From: Streptomyces sp. NBC_01549
Lineage (GTDB): Bacteria > Actinomycetota > Actinomycetes > Streptomycetales > Streptomycetaceae
DNA length: 64,000 nucleotides
Direction: 5' to 3'
Assembly (NCBI RefSeq): GCF_026339955.1
Contig: NZ_JAPEPW010000001.1
Span: forward strand, 5,451,001 to 5,515,000
Of this stretch, positions 23,787 through 33,070 are shown in pieces. Position 1 is the stretch's first letter. Each line of letters starts with the position of its first letter. Made by a program: the position numbers and the translations under genes. Below the pieces are notes generated by a model, which was not told where the DNA came from, searched no databases, and saw only the letters and a program-made list of their open reading frames with translations.

Positions 23787-24845
23787 CTACCGGGCCCTCG
23801 CCCCCGCGGGCCTGCCCCCGACCCGTTCCACCGCCCTCGCCCCCGCCCGGCACCCTTCCGCCGCCGCTGCCTCGGGCTCGGCGCCCGCGAGAAGAGCGGC
23901 GAGGAACGCTCCGGTGAAGGCGTCACCGGCGCCCGTGGTGTCGCGGGGGTTCGCGGGCACCGCCGGGACGTGGGCCCGTACGGCGCCCGAGCGGGCCACC
24001 AGGGCCCCGTCGGGGCCCTGCTTCGCGACGACCAGGGGGACGTGGCGGCTCAACTTGGCCGCCGCGTCCGCCGGATCGGGAAGGCCCGTCAGCAGGACCG
24101 CCTCGTCGCGACTGGGCAGCAGCAGGTCGACGCCTTCGGCGAGCGCGAGGAAGCGGTCCACGCCGAGTTCCGTGAGGAACCCCGCCGACGCGGGGTCCAG
24201 ACTGACGGGTACCCCACGCGCGCGTGCCGACTCCAGAGCCACCGACACCAGCGCCCGGCTCGGCTCGGAGAAGAACAGATAGCCCGACAGATGCAGCCGC
24301 GCGACACCGTCGAGCAACGCGGGCGACCAGTCGTCGGGGCCGAGCCGCAGCGAGGCCCCGCTGTCGGTGAGGAACGTCCGCTCGGCCGAGGCACCCTGGT
24401 CCACCAGACAGATCACCGTCCCCGTCGGCACCTGCGGATCGACGACAAGGAGGGGGCGTACGCCGCAGGCCTCCAGCTCGCGCTCGTGCCAAGCGACGTC
24501 GTCCGCTCCCACCCGGCCCAGCAGCCGCACCTCCGCGCATCCCCAATGCGCGGCCCAGCACGCGACGTTGGCGCCGGCCCCGCCCGGCAGGGTCCGGATC
24601 GCGGCAGCCGTGTCGGTGCCCGCCGCGAGCGGCCCGCGATGCCGGGCGACGATGTCCGTGACCACGTCACCGACGATGAGCAGCGCTCCCGCCGCAGGGC
24701 CCGAGCCTCGCCCGGCGCCGTCCCGGTCCGCACGGTGCGGACCATCGTCGCGGTCCGCCCGGCTCGGGCCCCGGCCCGGACCACCCTCGCGATCCGTCCC
24801 GTTCACGCCCCGGCCCGGACCACCCTCGCGATCCGTCCCGTTCAC
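23787..24845 (-). CDS. psuK: Pseudouridine kinase (PfkB family), GTGA-coupled to psuG
   Basis: This PfkB-family kinase has PGGAGANVACWAAHWG near the N-terminus of the fold and DTTGAGDAFTGAF as the C-terminal anion-hole and catalytic-base motif. Its position directly after psuG supports pseudouridine phosphorylation as the role. GTG 24845 overlaps the psuG stop (GTGA). A second in-frame GTG at 24806 is part of a 39-bp duplication, so either could start translation. The first ~55 residues are a Gly/Arg/Asp repeat extension (GPGRG, ADRDDG) absent from typical PfkB proteins. Total length is 352 residues from 24845. Confidence 0.85.
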   Translation of the reverse strand: MNGTDREGGPGRGVNGTDREGGPGRGPSRADRDDGPHRADRDGAGRGSGPAAGALLIVGDVVTDIVARHRGPLAAGTDTAAAIRTLPGGAGANVACWAAHWGCAEVRLLGRVGADDVAWHERELEACGVRPLLVVDPQVPTGTVICLVDQGASAERTFLTDSGASLRLGPDDWSPALLDGVARLHLSGYLFFSEPSRALVSVALESARARGVPVSLDPASAGFLTELGVDRFLALAEGVDLLLPSRDEAVLLTGLPDPADAAAKLSRHVPLVVAKQGPDGALVARSGAVRAHVPAVPANPRDTTGAGDAFTGAFLAALLAGAEPEAAAAEGCRAGARAVERVGGRPAGARAR

Positions 24846-24854
24846 GCCCCGGCC
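24777..24854. repeat. 39-bp tandem duplication at the psuG/psuK junction
   Basis: Two identical 39-base units (24777-24815 and 24816-24854) carry the end of psuG and the start of psuK. Each contains a GTG in the psuK frame, so the duplication made two potential starts. Confidence 0.9.
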
Positions 24855-25747
24855 CAGGCCGCCGCGATCCGTCCCGCGAGTCGAACGTTGCCGCGCACCG
24901 CCGCCAGATTGGCGCTCAGCGACGCGCCGTCGGTGTGCCGCACCAGATAGTCCAGCAGGAACGGCGTCACGGCCTGCCCGCTCACGCCCTCCGCCTCGCA
25001 CGCCCGCAACGCCTCGGCGAGCACGCGCGCGTGGAGCGCGGGATCGAGCTGCTCCTCTTCGGGGACCGGGTTCGCCACGATGAGCGCCGATTCCGGGCCC
25101 TCCAGTGCGTCCTGCGCGCGCATGACGTCCGCCACCTGCCCGGGGGAGTCCAGCGTCCAGTCCACGGGATGTCCCGAGTCGGACAGATAGAAGCCGGGAA
25201 AGTGACCGGTGCCGTACCCGGCCACCGCGACGCCCAGCGTCTCCAGGCGCTGCAACGTCGCCGGCACGTCCAGGATCGACTTGACGCCCGCACACACCAC
25301 CGTGATCCGGGTGCGCGCCAGCAGGCCCAGGTCCGCCGACTCGTCCTGCGTCACCGTCCACTCCCGGTGCACCCCGCCCAGGCCGCCCGTCGCGAACACG
25401 CGGACGCCCGCGAGCGCGGCCAGCAGCGCCGTCGCGGACACGGTCGTCGCACCGCTCGCGCCCGCCGCCACCGCGAGCGGCAGATCGCGGTGCCCCAGCT
25501 TGCGGATCCCGTCCTCGTTGGCGACCCGCTCGAGCTGCTCCTTGTCCAGCCCGACATGCGGCCGCCCGTCCAGCACGGCGATCGTCGCCGGTACGGCCCC
25601 CTCCTGCCGCACGACGTCCTCCAGCTCCAGCGCGACCTGCAGATTGCGTGGGCGGGGCAGCCCGTGCGCGATGATCGTCGACTCCAGGGCCACCACCGGC
25701 CGGCGCGCGCCGAGCGCCTCCCGCACCTCTTCGGACACCACGATCAC
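24842..25747 (-). CDS. psuG: Pseudouridine-5'-phosphate glycosidase
   Basis: This 301-residue enzyme splits pseudouridine 5'-phosphate into uracil and ribose 5-phosphate. Family signatures are clear: PVVALESTIIAHGLPRP, PATIAVLDGRPHVGL, TVSATALLAALAGVRVFATGG, and VCAGVKSILDVPATLQRLETLGV. Near-terminal motifs include YLSDSGHPVDW and TPFLLDYL. It has the full family length. The kinase psuK follows with a 4-base overlap, so psuGK forms a complete nucleoside salvage/degradation operon. The initiation codon ATG 25747 lacks a strong ribosome-binding site. Confidence 0.95.
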   Translation of the reverse strand: MIVVSEEVREALGARRPVVALESTIIAHGLPRPRNLQVALELEDVVRQEGAVPATIAVLDGRPHVGLDKEQLERVANEDGIRKLGHRDLPLAVAAGASGATTVSATALLAALAGVRVFATGGLGGVHREWTVTQDESADLGLLARTRITVVCAGVKSILDVPATLQRLETLGVAVAGYGTGHFPGFYLSDSGHPVDWTLDSPGQVADVMRAQDALEGPESALIVANPVPEEEQLDPALHARVLAEALRACEAEGVSGQAVTPFLLDYLVRHTDGASLSANLAAVRGNVRLAGRIAAAWAGA

Positions 25748-25844
25748 GCGCCTGCCTCCTGTCTGTCGCCTCTCCTCATCTCTGGCGGGCGGCGCGCCCG
25801 GTCAAACCCTTGCGACCTGCGGCGTACGACACCAGCCTGGGGGC

Positions 25845-26273
25845 ATGACGGACAACTCGGCACGTCTTGACCATGTCGTTCTCTGGGTGCGCGATCCGGT
25901 CGCCTCGGCCGACTTCTACGCGAAGACGGTCGGTCTCGAACCAGTGAGGGTCGGCGAATACGCGCAGGGGAAAGCGCCGTTCCCCTCCGTGCGCCTCAAT
26001 GAAGAGACCATTTTCGATCTCATGGCCCTCCCCATGGCGGCTTACATGAACATGATCCCGGGAGCCGCGGACAGCGCGGGGCACCCGGTCAACCACGTGT
26101 GTCTGTCCCTCCAGGAAGCCGAATTCGACGCGCTGCACACGCGTCTGGAGGAACGGTCGGTCCCCCACTCGGGCTTCTCGTACGACTCCTTCGGCGCTCG
26201 TGGCATGGCCAAGCGCAGCTTCTACTTCCAGGACCCGGACGGAAACGTCTTCGAGGCGCGCCACTACGAGTAG
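25845..26273 (+). CDS. VOC superfamily (glyoxalase/bleomycin-resistance fold) protein
   Basis: This protein of 142 residues starts at ATG 25845. The paired beta-alpha-beta-beta-beta modules show LDHVVLWVRDPVASADFYAKTVGLEPV and a C-terminal RSFYFQDPDGNVFEARHYE. His near residue 10 and Glu near the C-terminus are candidate metal ligands. The reaction cannot be inferred, since VOC proteins include dioxygenases, isomerases and resistance proteins. It is divergent from psuG and is followed by a cupin gene on the same strand 48 bases later. Confidence 0.85.
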   Translation: MTDNSARLDHVVLWVRDPVASADFYAKTVGLEPVRVGEYAQGKAPFPSVRLNEETIFDLMALPMAAYMNMIPGAADSAGHPVNHVCLSLQEAEFDALHTRLEERSVPHSGFSYDSFGARGMAKRSFYFQDPDGNVFEARHYE

Positions 26274-26321
26274 ACCTCGCGCGGGAGAAATCGAACTCGA
26301 ATGCCTTTAAGGTGACCGCTC

Positions 26322-26684
26322 ATGACCCCGAACACGCAGGCCACCCCGTCCTTCGCCGTGCACATCCCCGATGCCGAGCTGGAACCCGAGCCCCTGGACC
26401 CAGCCCAGATCGTCTCGGGCGACCCGGTGGTGACCGGCAAGGTGCTGTGGGAGTCGGCCGACGGCAAGCAACTGCGCGGCATCTGGCAGATCACTCCCGG
26501 CGTGGTGACGGACACCGAGGCCGACGAACTCTTCGTCGTCGTCAGTGGCCGTGCCACGATCGAGGTCGAGGGCGGTGACGTGATCGAGGTGGGCCCGGGC
26601 GACGCGGCCGTGCTGCGCGAGGGCGACCGTACGACGTGGACCGTGCATGAGACGCTCCGCAAGGCGTACCACGTCAGCCTCTGA
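26322..26684 (+). CDS. Cupin-domain protein (Cupin_3/DUF861-like)
   Basis: This single-domain cupin of 120 residues shows ADELFVVVSGRATIEVEGGDVIEVGPGDAAVLREGDRTTW. The second motif follows the G(D)xxxxPxG pattern, but the usual HxH of motif 1 is missing, as in the DUF861/ureidoglycine-type cupins. The start ATG 26322 has an AAGG-type site upstream. It lies behind the VOC gene and may be co-transcribed. It converges with the MFS gene 13 bases away. The substrate is unknown. Confidence 0.85.
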   Translation: MTPNTQATPSFAVHIPDAELEPEPLDPAQIVSGDPVVTGKVLWESADGKQLRGIWQITPGVVTDTEADELFVVVSGRATIEVEGGDVIEVGPGDAAVLREGDRTTWTVHETLRKAYHVSL

Positions 26685-26697
26685 AGTCCCTCGGCTC

Positions 26698-27981
26698 TCA
26701 GCGGCGGCGTCGGCTCCGTGCTAACAGCGCGAGCCCGCCCAGCGGCACCAGAAGGCACGCGGCGAGCAGGTTGAGCCACCCGTAGCTCGCCTGCGCGACG
26801 ACGAGACCGGCGCTCGCCCCACCGACACCGGCCGCCGTGTTCATGGTCAGGTCGGACACCCCCTGGGCGGCGGCCCGCGCGGCCTGGGGCACCGAGTCCG
26901 TCAGGAGCGCCGAGCCGGACACGAGCCCGGACGACCAGCCGAGGCCCAGCACGAAGAGCCCCGCCGCGATCTGCCCGTGGCTGCCGCCCGCCGTGCCCGC
27001 CAGGAGCGCCGCGCAGGCCAGCAGGCCCACGGCGAGAGCGATCCCGGAGAGCCGCCCGAACCGGTCCGAGAGACGCCCCATGAGGGGCGAGAACGCGTAC
27101 ATGCCCGCGATGTGGCCACTGATCACCAGTCCGATCAGATCGACACTCGCCCCGTGGTGTCCGAGGTCGACGGGGGTCATCGACATGATCGAGACCATCG
27201 CGGTGTGCGAGACGGCCACCGTCACGAGCGCCAGCCGGGCCCGCGGCGAGGCGGCGACGGCGGCGAAACCGGCCCGGATGGAACGCGCCTGGGCCGACTG
27301 TTCCTCGACGGGCGCCAGCGCCCGGGCGGTCAGCAGGGGATCAGGACGCAGCAGTACGGCCACCAGCAGCGCGGACAGGAGAAAGACCCCCGCCGCCCAC
27401 AGGAACGGCCCCGCGGCCGCGGGTATCCCGAGCCCGGAGACGCTGCGTCCGGCGGGCGCGGCGATGTTGGGTCCCAGCACCGCTCCGATCGTGGTCGCCC
27501 ACACCACGTTCGAGATGGCCCGGGCACGCCGCTGTGGCTCGGCCAGATCGGCGGCCGCGAACCGCGCCTGGAGGTTCGCCGACGAGGCCGCACCGAAGCC
27601 CGCCATGCCCAGCAGCAACAGCGGAAAGCTCCCCACGCACGCGGCGACCACGACGACGCCCGCTCCCGACGCGCCGATGAGGTACGCCAGCACCAGGCCC
27701 GGTCGGCGTCCTCGCGCGGTCATCAGCGCGGCCAGCGGCACGGAGAGCACCGCCGTTCCGCTGACCGTGGCGGTGGGTGCGAGCCCGGAGAGCGACTCGG
27801 TGCCACTGACCTGCTTGGCCAGCACGGTGGCGAGCGCGATGCCGGTGGCGACACCGAGCCCGCCGAGGATCTGACCGGCGATGAGCACGGCGGTGATGCG
27901 GCGCCGCAGCGCCGGTATCTCCTCGGCGTCCACGGGCACGGCGAGCCGCCGCTCGACGGAGGTCACGGCGAACACTCGCAC
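26698..27981 (-). CDS. MFS transporter, drug-efflux type
   Basis: This major facilitator has 12 predicted hydrophobic segments. The between-helix 2/3 motif is MTARGRRPGLVLAY, and the sixth-to-seventh loop is a charged cytosolic stretch (PVEEQSAQARSIRAGF). The equivalent second-half motif GRLSDRFGRLSGI is present, as in family MFS transporters. The substrate is unknown. The frame extends to 28032, and I take GTG 27981 because similarity appears to begin near it. No clear ribosome-binding site is visible, so GTG 27975 or 27966 are alternatives. It is convergent with the cupin gene and co-oriented with ogt. Confidence 0.85.
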   Translation of the reverse strand: MRVFAVTSVERRLAVPVDAEEIPALRRRITAVLIAGQILGGLGVATGIALATVLAKQVSGTESLSGLAPTATVSGTAVLSVPLAALMTARGRRPGLVLAYLIGASGAGVVVVAACVGSFPLLLLGMAGFGAASSANLQARFAAADLAEPQRRARAISNVVWATTIGAVLGPNIAAPAGRSVSGLGIPAAAGPFLWAAGVFLLSALLVAVLLRPDPLLTARALAPVEEQSAQARSIRAGFAAVAASPRARLALVTVAVSHTAMVSIMSMTPVDLGHHGASVDLIGLVISGHIAGMYAFSPLMGRLSDRFGRLSGIALAVGLLACAALLAGTAGGSHGQIAAGLFVLGLGWSSGLVSGSALLTDSVPQAARAAAQGVSDLTMNTAAGVGGASAGLVVAQASYGWLNLLAACLLVPLGGLALLARSRRRR

Positions 27982-28071
27982 GCGCTGGAATCGGCTCGGG
28001 TCACCGGCGCAGTTTCCAGCCCGCACCCCCACCTGAACAAGGGATCAGGGACCCTCGATCGCCCCCGCCCG

Positions 28072-28626
28072 TCAGAACAACGGCTCCGGGAGCACCCCTT
28101 CCAACGCCAGCAGCTTCCGCTTGGTCTCCAAGCCGCCCCCGAACCCCCCGATGCCGCCGTCGCTCTCCACCACCCGGTGGCACGGCACGACGACCGGCAG
28201 TGGGTTCGAGCCCATGGCCACGCCCACGGCCTGCGCCGCTCCCGGCTGGCCGACCCGCCGGGCCAGGTCGCCGTAGCCCGCGACCGCCCCGTACGGAACT
28301 CCCGCGGCCAGCTCGCGCAGCACCTGACGGTTGAACCCGGAGATCAGCGACCAGTCCAGCGGCAGCTCGAAGTCCCGCCGCTCGCCCGCGAAGTACGCCG
28401 CGACCTGGCGTATCGACTCGGCCAGGAGCGGGGAGTCGGGCGCCTCGACCGGCTCGGTGCTCAGCCGCGCGGCGAGCCGCTCGAGTGCCTTGTCACGCAC
28501 CGCCTCCGTGGCGTGGAAGACCACGTTCACCAGGCCGTCCGGTGTCGCCGCCAGCAGCAGCGGACCGATGTCCGTGCCGACGACGGCCCACACGACCCGC
28601 CGCTCGTCCTGCCCATCGCTGTTCAT
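28072..28626 (-). CDS. ogt: Methylated-DNA--protein-cysteine methyltransferase
   Basis: This 184-residue suicide repair protein removes O6-alkyl groups from guanine. The acceptor motif PVVVPCHRVV contains the reactive Cys. Upstream is the typical DNA-binding helix VPYGAVAGYGDLARRVGQPGAAQAVG, and downstream GGFGGGLETKRKLLALEG. ATG 28626 is preferred because TACGGT ends 7 bases before it on the coding strand, again suggesting a leaderless mRNA. It lies between an MFS gene and a glycerophosphodiesterase gene with no operon partner. Confidence 0.93.
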   Translation of the reverse strand: MNSDGQDERRVVWAVVGTDIGPLLLAATPDGLVNVVFHATEAVRDKALERLAARLSTEPVEAPDSPLLAESIRQVAAYFAGERRDFELPLDWSLISGFNRQVLRELAAGVPYGAVAGYGDLARRVGQPGAAQAVGVAMGSNPLPVVVPCHRVVESDGGIGGFGGGLETKRKLLALEGVLPEPLF

Positions 28627-28718
28627 GCGACCCACCGTACGATCCGCCACTGACAACGCCCGCGGCACGGGCGCCGCCCGGCGTCCGCACCACGGGCGCG
28701 AAGCCCGCCAAGGCCCGT

Positions 28719-29594
28719 TCAGCTCTGTTGCAGAGCGATCCGCATCACATCGGGCTTGTTCGTGATCACGCCGTCCACGCCGTAGCCCGCCAGGCGCCGT
28801 GCGGTGTCGGCGTCGTCGATGGTCCAGGCGAAGACCTCCATCGGCCTGCGGTGCGGTCCCACGAACGTGTGGACCGCGGAGACGTAGCCGGACGACAGGG
28901 AGGTGTGGTTCGGGTTGATCAGGTCGGCGAACCGCGCGTACTCGTGCAGGCGCGCGACCGAGGGCTTGCCCAGGAAGGCCGTCGTGATTCCGGGACGCAG
29001 CTCGTGGACCGTCCGCACGCTCTGCTCGCTGAAGCTCTGGACGACCAGCCGGTGCCTGAGATGGTCCGGATCGAGCCAGCCTTCGTTGCTCAGGACCTTG
29101 AGGGTCTGCCGCTCGATACCCGGATAGAGCTCGGGGTTCTTGATCTCCAGCACGAGCTTCTGGTGATTGTGCGAGACGCGGTTCATGTACTGCTTCAGCG
29201 TCGGCACACGTGTGCCCGCGTACCGGGGACCGAACCAGCTCCCCGCGTCCAGGCGCGCGATCTCCGCGGCGGTGAAGTCCTTGACCTTCCAGGGCGCGCG
29301 GTGGGGGTAGACCTTCTCGACGTCGGTCGTACGCGCCAGGCTTGCGTCGTGGAGCACGACGAGCTCGCCGTCCTTGGTGCGCTGGACGTCGTTCTCGACC
29401 CAGCTGAATCCCATCGCGGCGGCCTTGTCGATGGAGGCGAGGGTGTTCTCGGGCGCGTAGGCGGACGCACCGCGGTGCGAGACGACCACCGGAGTCCTGC
29501 GCAGGGAGCCGGCCTGTGCGTGGGAGGTGGGCAGTATCAGGACGGTTCCCCCGAGAAACGCGACGGTCGTGGCGGCGGCAACGCGCGCGTGCAT
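28719..29594 (-). CDS. Secreted glycerophosphodiester phosphodiesterase
   Basis: This 291-residue protein is preceded by GAGGAG before ATG 29594. An N-terminal signal peptide (MHARVAAATTVAFLGGTVLIL ending near SHAQA) directs export. The catalytic TIM-barrel has SHRGASAYAPENT (His and Glu ligands), VENDVQRTKDGELVVLHD (Asp and acid-base His), and C-terminal FAWTIDD and GVDGVITNKPD. It hydrolyses glycerophosphodiesters such as deacylated phospholipids, yielding glycerol 3-phosphate for import. It is followed by no GlpT-like gene here. Confidence 0.92.
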   Translation of the reverse strand: MHARVAAATTVAFLGGTVLILPTSHAQAGSLRRTPVVVSHRGASAYAPENTLASIDKAAAMGFSWVENDVQRTKDGELVVLHDASLARTTDVEKVYPHRAPWKVKDFTAAEIARLDAGSWFGPRYAGTRVPTLKQYMNRVSHNHQKLVLEIKNPELYPGIERQTLKVLSNEGWLDPDHLRHRLVVQSFSEQSVRTVHELRPGITTAFLGKPSVARLHEYARFADLINPNHTSLSSGYVSAVHTFVGPHRRPMEVFAWTIDDADTARRLAGYGVDGVITNKPDVMRIALQQS

Positions 29595-29873
29595 ACGTAC
29601 TCCTCAGGTCGAACGATCACAGACAGCTCAAGAGTGACAGCAGAGAGTCAACGACGGAGGGGTGCGGATGGACGCGGATCGAATGGAGCTGACCAAGTCC
29701 GCTCACCGACATCACACAGGTGCGGCGAGGTCGTGATTCTTTGCCGGAAAATCGTTCGACCATTCAGGTGAGGGTCATACTCTCTGCCTCGACCCTGGCC
29801 GTTGTCGCGGCATCGAGGGTGGGGGGCATTTCCGGGAATTTCGCGTGTAAAAGGGCGGGAAGGACAGCCGCGC

Positions 29874-30740
29874 ATGCAGGGCACGGTCGACGGCTTCAGT
29901 TACGGACTCGTCACACCGCTGGTGGCGTACTTCATGGCCTGCCTGGGCGGAGCGCTCGGCCTGCGCTGCACCACCAGATCGATGCTCGTCGCCCACTCCT
30001 GGCGGGCCGGCTGGCTGGCGCTCGGCTCGGTGGCGATCGCCTCGGGCATATGGACCATGCATTTCATCGCCATGATGGGGTTCTCCGTAAGCGAGACCCC
30101 GGTCCACTACGACAAGCCGACGACGTTCGCGAGCCTCGGCGTGGCCATCGTGATGGTCGGCATCGGGATCTTCATCGTGGGTTACCGGGGCGCCACCGGA
30201 ACGGCCCTGTTCACCGGGGGCACCATCACCGGTCTGGGAATCGCCTCGATGCACTATCTCGGCATGGCAGGCATGCGCCTGAACGGGAACCTCGAGTACA
30301 ACACCCTCACCGTGTCCGCCTCGGTGGTCATAGCCGTCGTCGCCGCCACCACCGCTCTGTGGGCGGCGGGGCAGGTCCGGGGATTCCTCTGGAGCGTGGG
30401 CGCCAGTCTCGTCATGGGGCTCGCCGTCACCGGTATGCACTACACGGGCATGGCGGCCCTCAGCGTCCATCTCCACGGCGCGTCCAGCAGCCCCGGCGGC
30501 GACTCGGCCGCCACCCTGCTCGCGCCCATGATGATCGGCCCGCTGGCCTTCCTCTGCCTGGCGGGGGTCGTCGTGATGTTCGACCCGCTGATGGTCATGG
30601 GCAAACCCGACTGGACGCCCACGCAGCAGCGGCCCGGCGTCCCGGCCCACTCCACGGCCCCGTACGGCGGCCGCCGCCCCCTGCCGCGCACCGGCCGGGA
30701 CCGCGGTCACCGCAGCTCCCGCACCCCCCAGAACTGGTGA
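29874..30740 (+). CDS. MHYT-domain integral membrane sensor
   Basis: This 288-residue membrane protein starts at ATG 29874. Seven hydrophobic segments carry the MHYT repeats [18 protein letters not shown] and MHYTGMAAL. These are proposed to bind copper or sense oxygen, CO or NO. No GGDEF, EAL or kinase domain follows. The C-terminal ~45 residues are a soluble Arg/Pro-rich tail ([16 protein letters not shown]), so any signalling must be through a partner. Similar MHYT-only proteins are usual in Streptomyces. It is just upstream of uvrB, 40 bases away. Confidence 0.88.
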   Translation: MQGTVDGFSYGLVTPLVAYFMACLGGALGLRCTTRSMLVAHSWRAGWLALGSVAIASGIWTMHFIAMMGFSVSETPVHYDKPTTFASLGVAIVMVGIGIFIVGYRGATGTALFTGGTITGLGIASMHYLGMAGMRLNGNLEYNTLTVSASVVIAVVAATTALWAAGQVRGFLWSVGASLVMGLAVTGMHYTGMAALSVHLHGASSSPGGDSAATLLAPMMIGPLAFLCLAGVVVMFDPLMVMGKPDWTPTQQRPGVPAHSTAPYGGRRPLPRTGRDRGHRSSRTPQNW

Positions 30741-30767
30741 TCAGGGCCCGTTGTCAGTGCGGGGTCG

Positions 30768-30773
30768 TACGGT
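30768..30773 (+). promoter_or_regulatory. -10-like TACGGT before uvrB (leaderless start)
   Basis: TACGGT is 7 bases before the uvrB ATG at 30781 and no ribosome-binding site is visible. A clear -35 is not seen. The same hexamer-to-ATG spacing recurs at other DNA-repair genes in the window. Confidence 0.5.
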
Positions 30774-30780
30774 GGAACCC

Positions 30781-32910
30781 ATGCGGCCCGTATCAAAGAT
30801 CGAACGTTCGGTGGCGCCCTTCGAGGTCGTCAGCCCCTACCAGCCGAGCGGTGACCAGCCGGCGGCCATCGCCGACCTGGAAAAGCGCATCCGCGCGGGT
30901 GAGAAGGACGTCGTCCTGCTGGGCGCGACCGGCACCGGCAAGTCCGCCACCACCGCGTGGATGATCGAGAAGCTCCAGCGCCCCACGCTCGTCATGGCAC
31001 CGAACAAGACACTGGCCGCCCAGCTGGCCAACGAGTTCCGCGAGCTGCTGCCGAACAACGCGGTCGAGTACTTCGTCTCGTACTACGACTACTACCAGCC
31101 CGAGGCCTACGTCCCGCAGTCGGACACCTACATCGAGAAGGACTCCTCGATCAACGAGGAGGTCGAGCGCCTGCGCCACTCCGCGACCAACTCGCTGCTC
31201 ACCCGCCGCGACGTCGTGGTGGTCGCCTCGGTCTCCTGCATCTACGGCCTCGGCACGCCGCAGGAGTACGTCGACCGGATGGTCAGCCTCAAGGTCGGCG
31301 ACGAGATCGACCGCGACGACCTGCTGCGCCGCTTCGTCGACATCCAGTACACGCGCAACGACGTGGCGTTCGCCCGCGGCACCTTCCGCGTCCGCGGCGA
31401 CACCATCGAGATCTTCCCGGTCTACGAGGAACTCGCCGTCCGTATCGAGATGTTCGGCGACGAGATCGAGGCACTCTCCACGCTGCACCCGCTCACCGGT
31501 GAGGTCATCAGCGACGACAACCAGGTCTACGTCTTCCCGGCGTCCCACTACGTGGCCGGCCCCGAGCGCATGGAGCGCGCGGTCAACGACATCGAGAAGG
31601 AACTGGGGGAGCGCCTCGCCGAGCTGGAGAAGCAGGGCAAGCTCCTGGAGGCCCAGCGCCTGCGCATGCGTACGACGTACGACCTGGAGATGCTTCGCCA
31701 GATCGGCTCCTGCTCCGGCGTCGAGAACTACTCGATGCACTTCGACGGCCGTGAACCCGGCTCCCCGCCGAACACGCTGATCGACTACTTCCCCGACGAC
31801 TTCCTGCTCGTCATCGACGAGTCGCACAACACCGTCCCGCAGATCGGCGCCATGTACGAGGGCGACGCCTCCCGCAAGCGCACCCTCGTCGACCACGGCT
31901 TCCGACTGCCCTCCGCCCTGGACAACCGCCCCCTGAAGTGGGAGGAGTTCCAGGAGCGCATCGGCCAGACCGTCTATCTGTCGGCGACCCCGGGCAAGTA
32001 CGAGCTCTCCCGTGGGGACGGCTTCGTCGAGCAGATCATCCGTCCCACCGGCCTGATCGACCCCGAGGTCGTCGTCAAGCCCACCGAGGGCCAGATCGAC
32101 GACCTGGTGCACGAGATCCGGGTGCGCACCGAGAAGGACGAGCGCGTCCTGGTCACCACGCTCACCAAGAAGATGGCCGAGGACCTCACCGACTACTTCC
32201 TGGAGCTCGGCATCCAGGTGCGCTATCTGCACAGCGACGTCGACACCCTGCGCCGCGTCGAGCTGCTGCGCGAGCTGCGCGCCGGCGAGTTCGACGTCCT
32301 GGTCGGCATCAACCTGCTGCGTGAGGGCCTCGACCTGCCGGAGGTCTCCCTGGTGTCGATCCTCGACGCCGACAAGGAGGGCTTCCTGCGTTCGGGTACG
32401 TCGCTGATCCAGACCATCGGCCGCGCGGCGCGCAATGTCTCCGGCCAGGTACACATGTACGCCGACCGGATCACCCCGGCGATGGAGAAGGCCATCGAGG
32501 AGACCAACCGCCGCCGGGAGAAGCAGGTCGCGTACAACGAGGAGAGGGGCATCGACCCGCAGCCCCTCCGCAAGAAGATCAACGACATCGTGGCGCAGAT
32601 CGCCCGCGAGGACGTCGACACGGAGCAGCTGCTCGGCTCCGGATACCGCAAGGGCAAGGACGGCAAGGGAGCCAAGGCCCCCGTGCCCTCGCTCGGCGGC
32701 AAGGCGGCCAGGTCCGCCAAGGGCAAGGCCAAGGAGACGGTGCCGACCGACCGCCCCGCGGCCGAACTCACCGAGCAGATCGAGGAGATGACGGAGCGGA
32801 TGCGGGCGGCCGCGGCCGACCTCCAGTTCGAGATCGCGGCGCGGCTGCGTGACGAGGTCTCGGAGATGAAGAAGGAGCTGCGCCAGATGAAGGAGGCGGG
32901 CCTGGCCTGA
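30781..32910 (+). CDS. uvrB: Excinuclease ABC subunit B
   Basis: UvrB is the damage-verifying helicase-like subunit of nucleotide-excision repair. It has 709 residues. Walker A is [13 protein letters not shown], the beta-hairpin region [26 protein letters not shown], the DEAD-like box VIDESHNT, motif [11 protein letters not shown], and a C-terminal UVR domain ([22 protein letters not shown]) for UvrC contact. A Lys/Gly/Ala-rich linker ([11 protein letters not shown]) lies before the UVR domain. The ATG at 30781 is taken over the frame open to 30751. It is encoded 14 kb from uvrA and 21 kb from uvrC, so the repair genes are clustered but not in one operon. Confidence 0.97.
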   Translation: MRPVSKIERSVAPFEVVSPYQPSGDQPAAIADLEKRIRAGEKDVVLLGATGTGKSATTAWMIEKLQRPTLVMAPNKTLAAQLANEFRELLPNNAVEYFVSYYDYYQPEAYVPQSDTYIEKDSSINEEVERLRHSATNSLLTRRDVVVVASVSCIYGLGTPQEYVDRMVSLKVGDEIDRDDLLRRFVDIQYTRNDVAFARGTFRVRGDTIEIFPVYEELAVRIEMFGDEIEALSTLHPLTGEVISDDNQVYVFPASHYVAGPERMERAVNDIEKELGERLAELEKQGKLLEAQRLRMRTTYDLEMLRQIGSCSGVENYSMHFDGREPGSPPNTLIDYFPDDFLLVIDESHNTVPQIGAMYEGDASRKRTLVDHGFRLPSALDNRPLKWEEFQERIGQTVYLSATPGKYELSRGDGFVEQIIRPTGLIDPEVVVKPTEGQIDDLVHEIRVRTEKDERVLVTTLTKKMAEDLTDYFLELGIQVRYLHSDVDTLRRVELLRELRAGEFDVLVGINLLREGLDLPEVSLVSILDADKEGFLRSGTSLIQTIGRAARNVSGQVHMYADRITPAMEKAIEETNRRREKQVAYNEERGIDPQPLRKKINDIVAQIAREDVDTEQLLGSGYRKGKDGKGAKAPVPSLGGKAARSAKGKAKETVPTDRPAAELTEQIEEMTERMRAAAADLQFEIAARLRDEVSEMKKELRQMKEAGLA

Positions 32911-32950
32911 GGCCCCCACGGACCATGCCGGACCTCGGCGGATACGCACT

Positions 32951-33014
32951 GTGTTGCAACACCGACACAAAGCGCGCTCTAGGGTTCGGCACGGTCGGCG
33001 GCGCTGCGTAGGGT
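32951..33014 (+). promoter_or_regulatory. Candidate promoter region of the terD operon
   Basis: A perfect 12-base palindrome GTGTTGCAACAC (32951-32962) is followed by two copies of TAGGGTTC (32980-32987 and 33009-33016). TTCGGC at 32985-32990 is 18 bases before the second TAGGGT, which fits a housekeeping-type promoter. Strength and regulation are not known. Confidence 0.35.
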
Positions 33015-33070
33015 TCTGGACATCCGCGGATTCCGCGGCAACAGGGGACAGCTCGAGAGGGGAACAGCGC

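Noticed and set aside
30798-30812. TCGAACGTTCGG palindrome near the uvrB start as a LexA box
   Set aside because: It lies inside coding sequence and lacks the 4-base spacer between half-sites.
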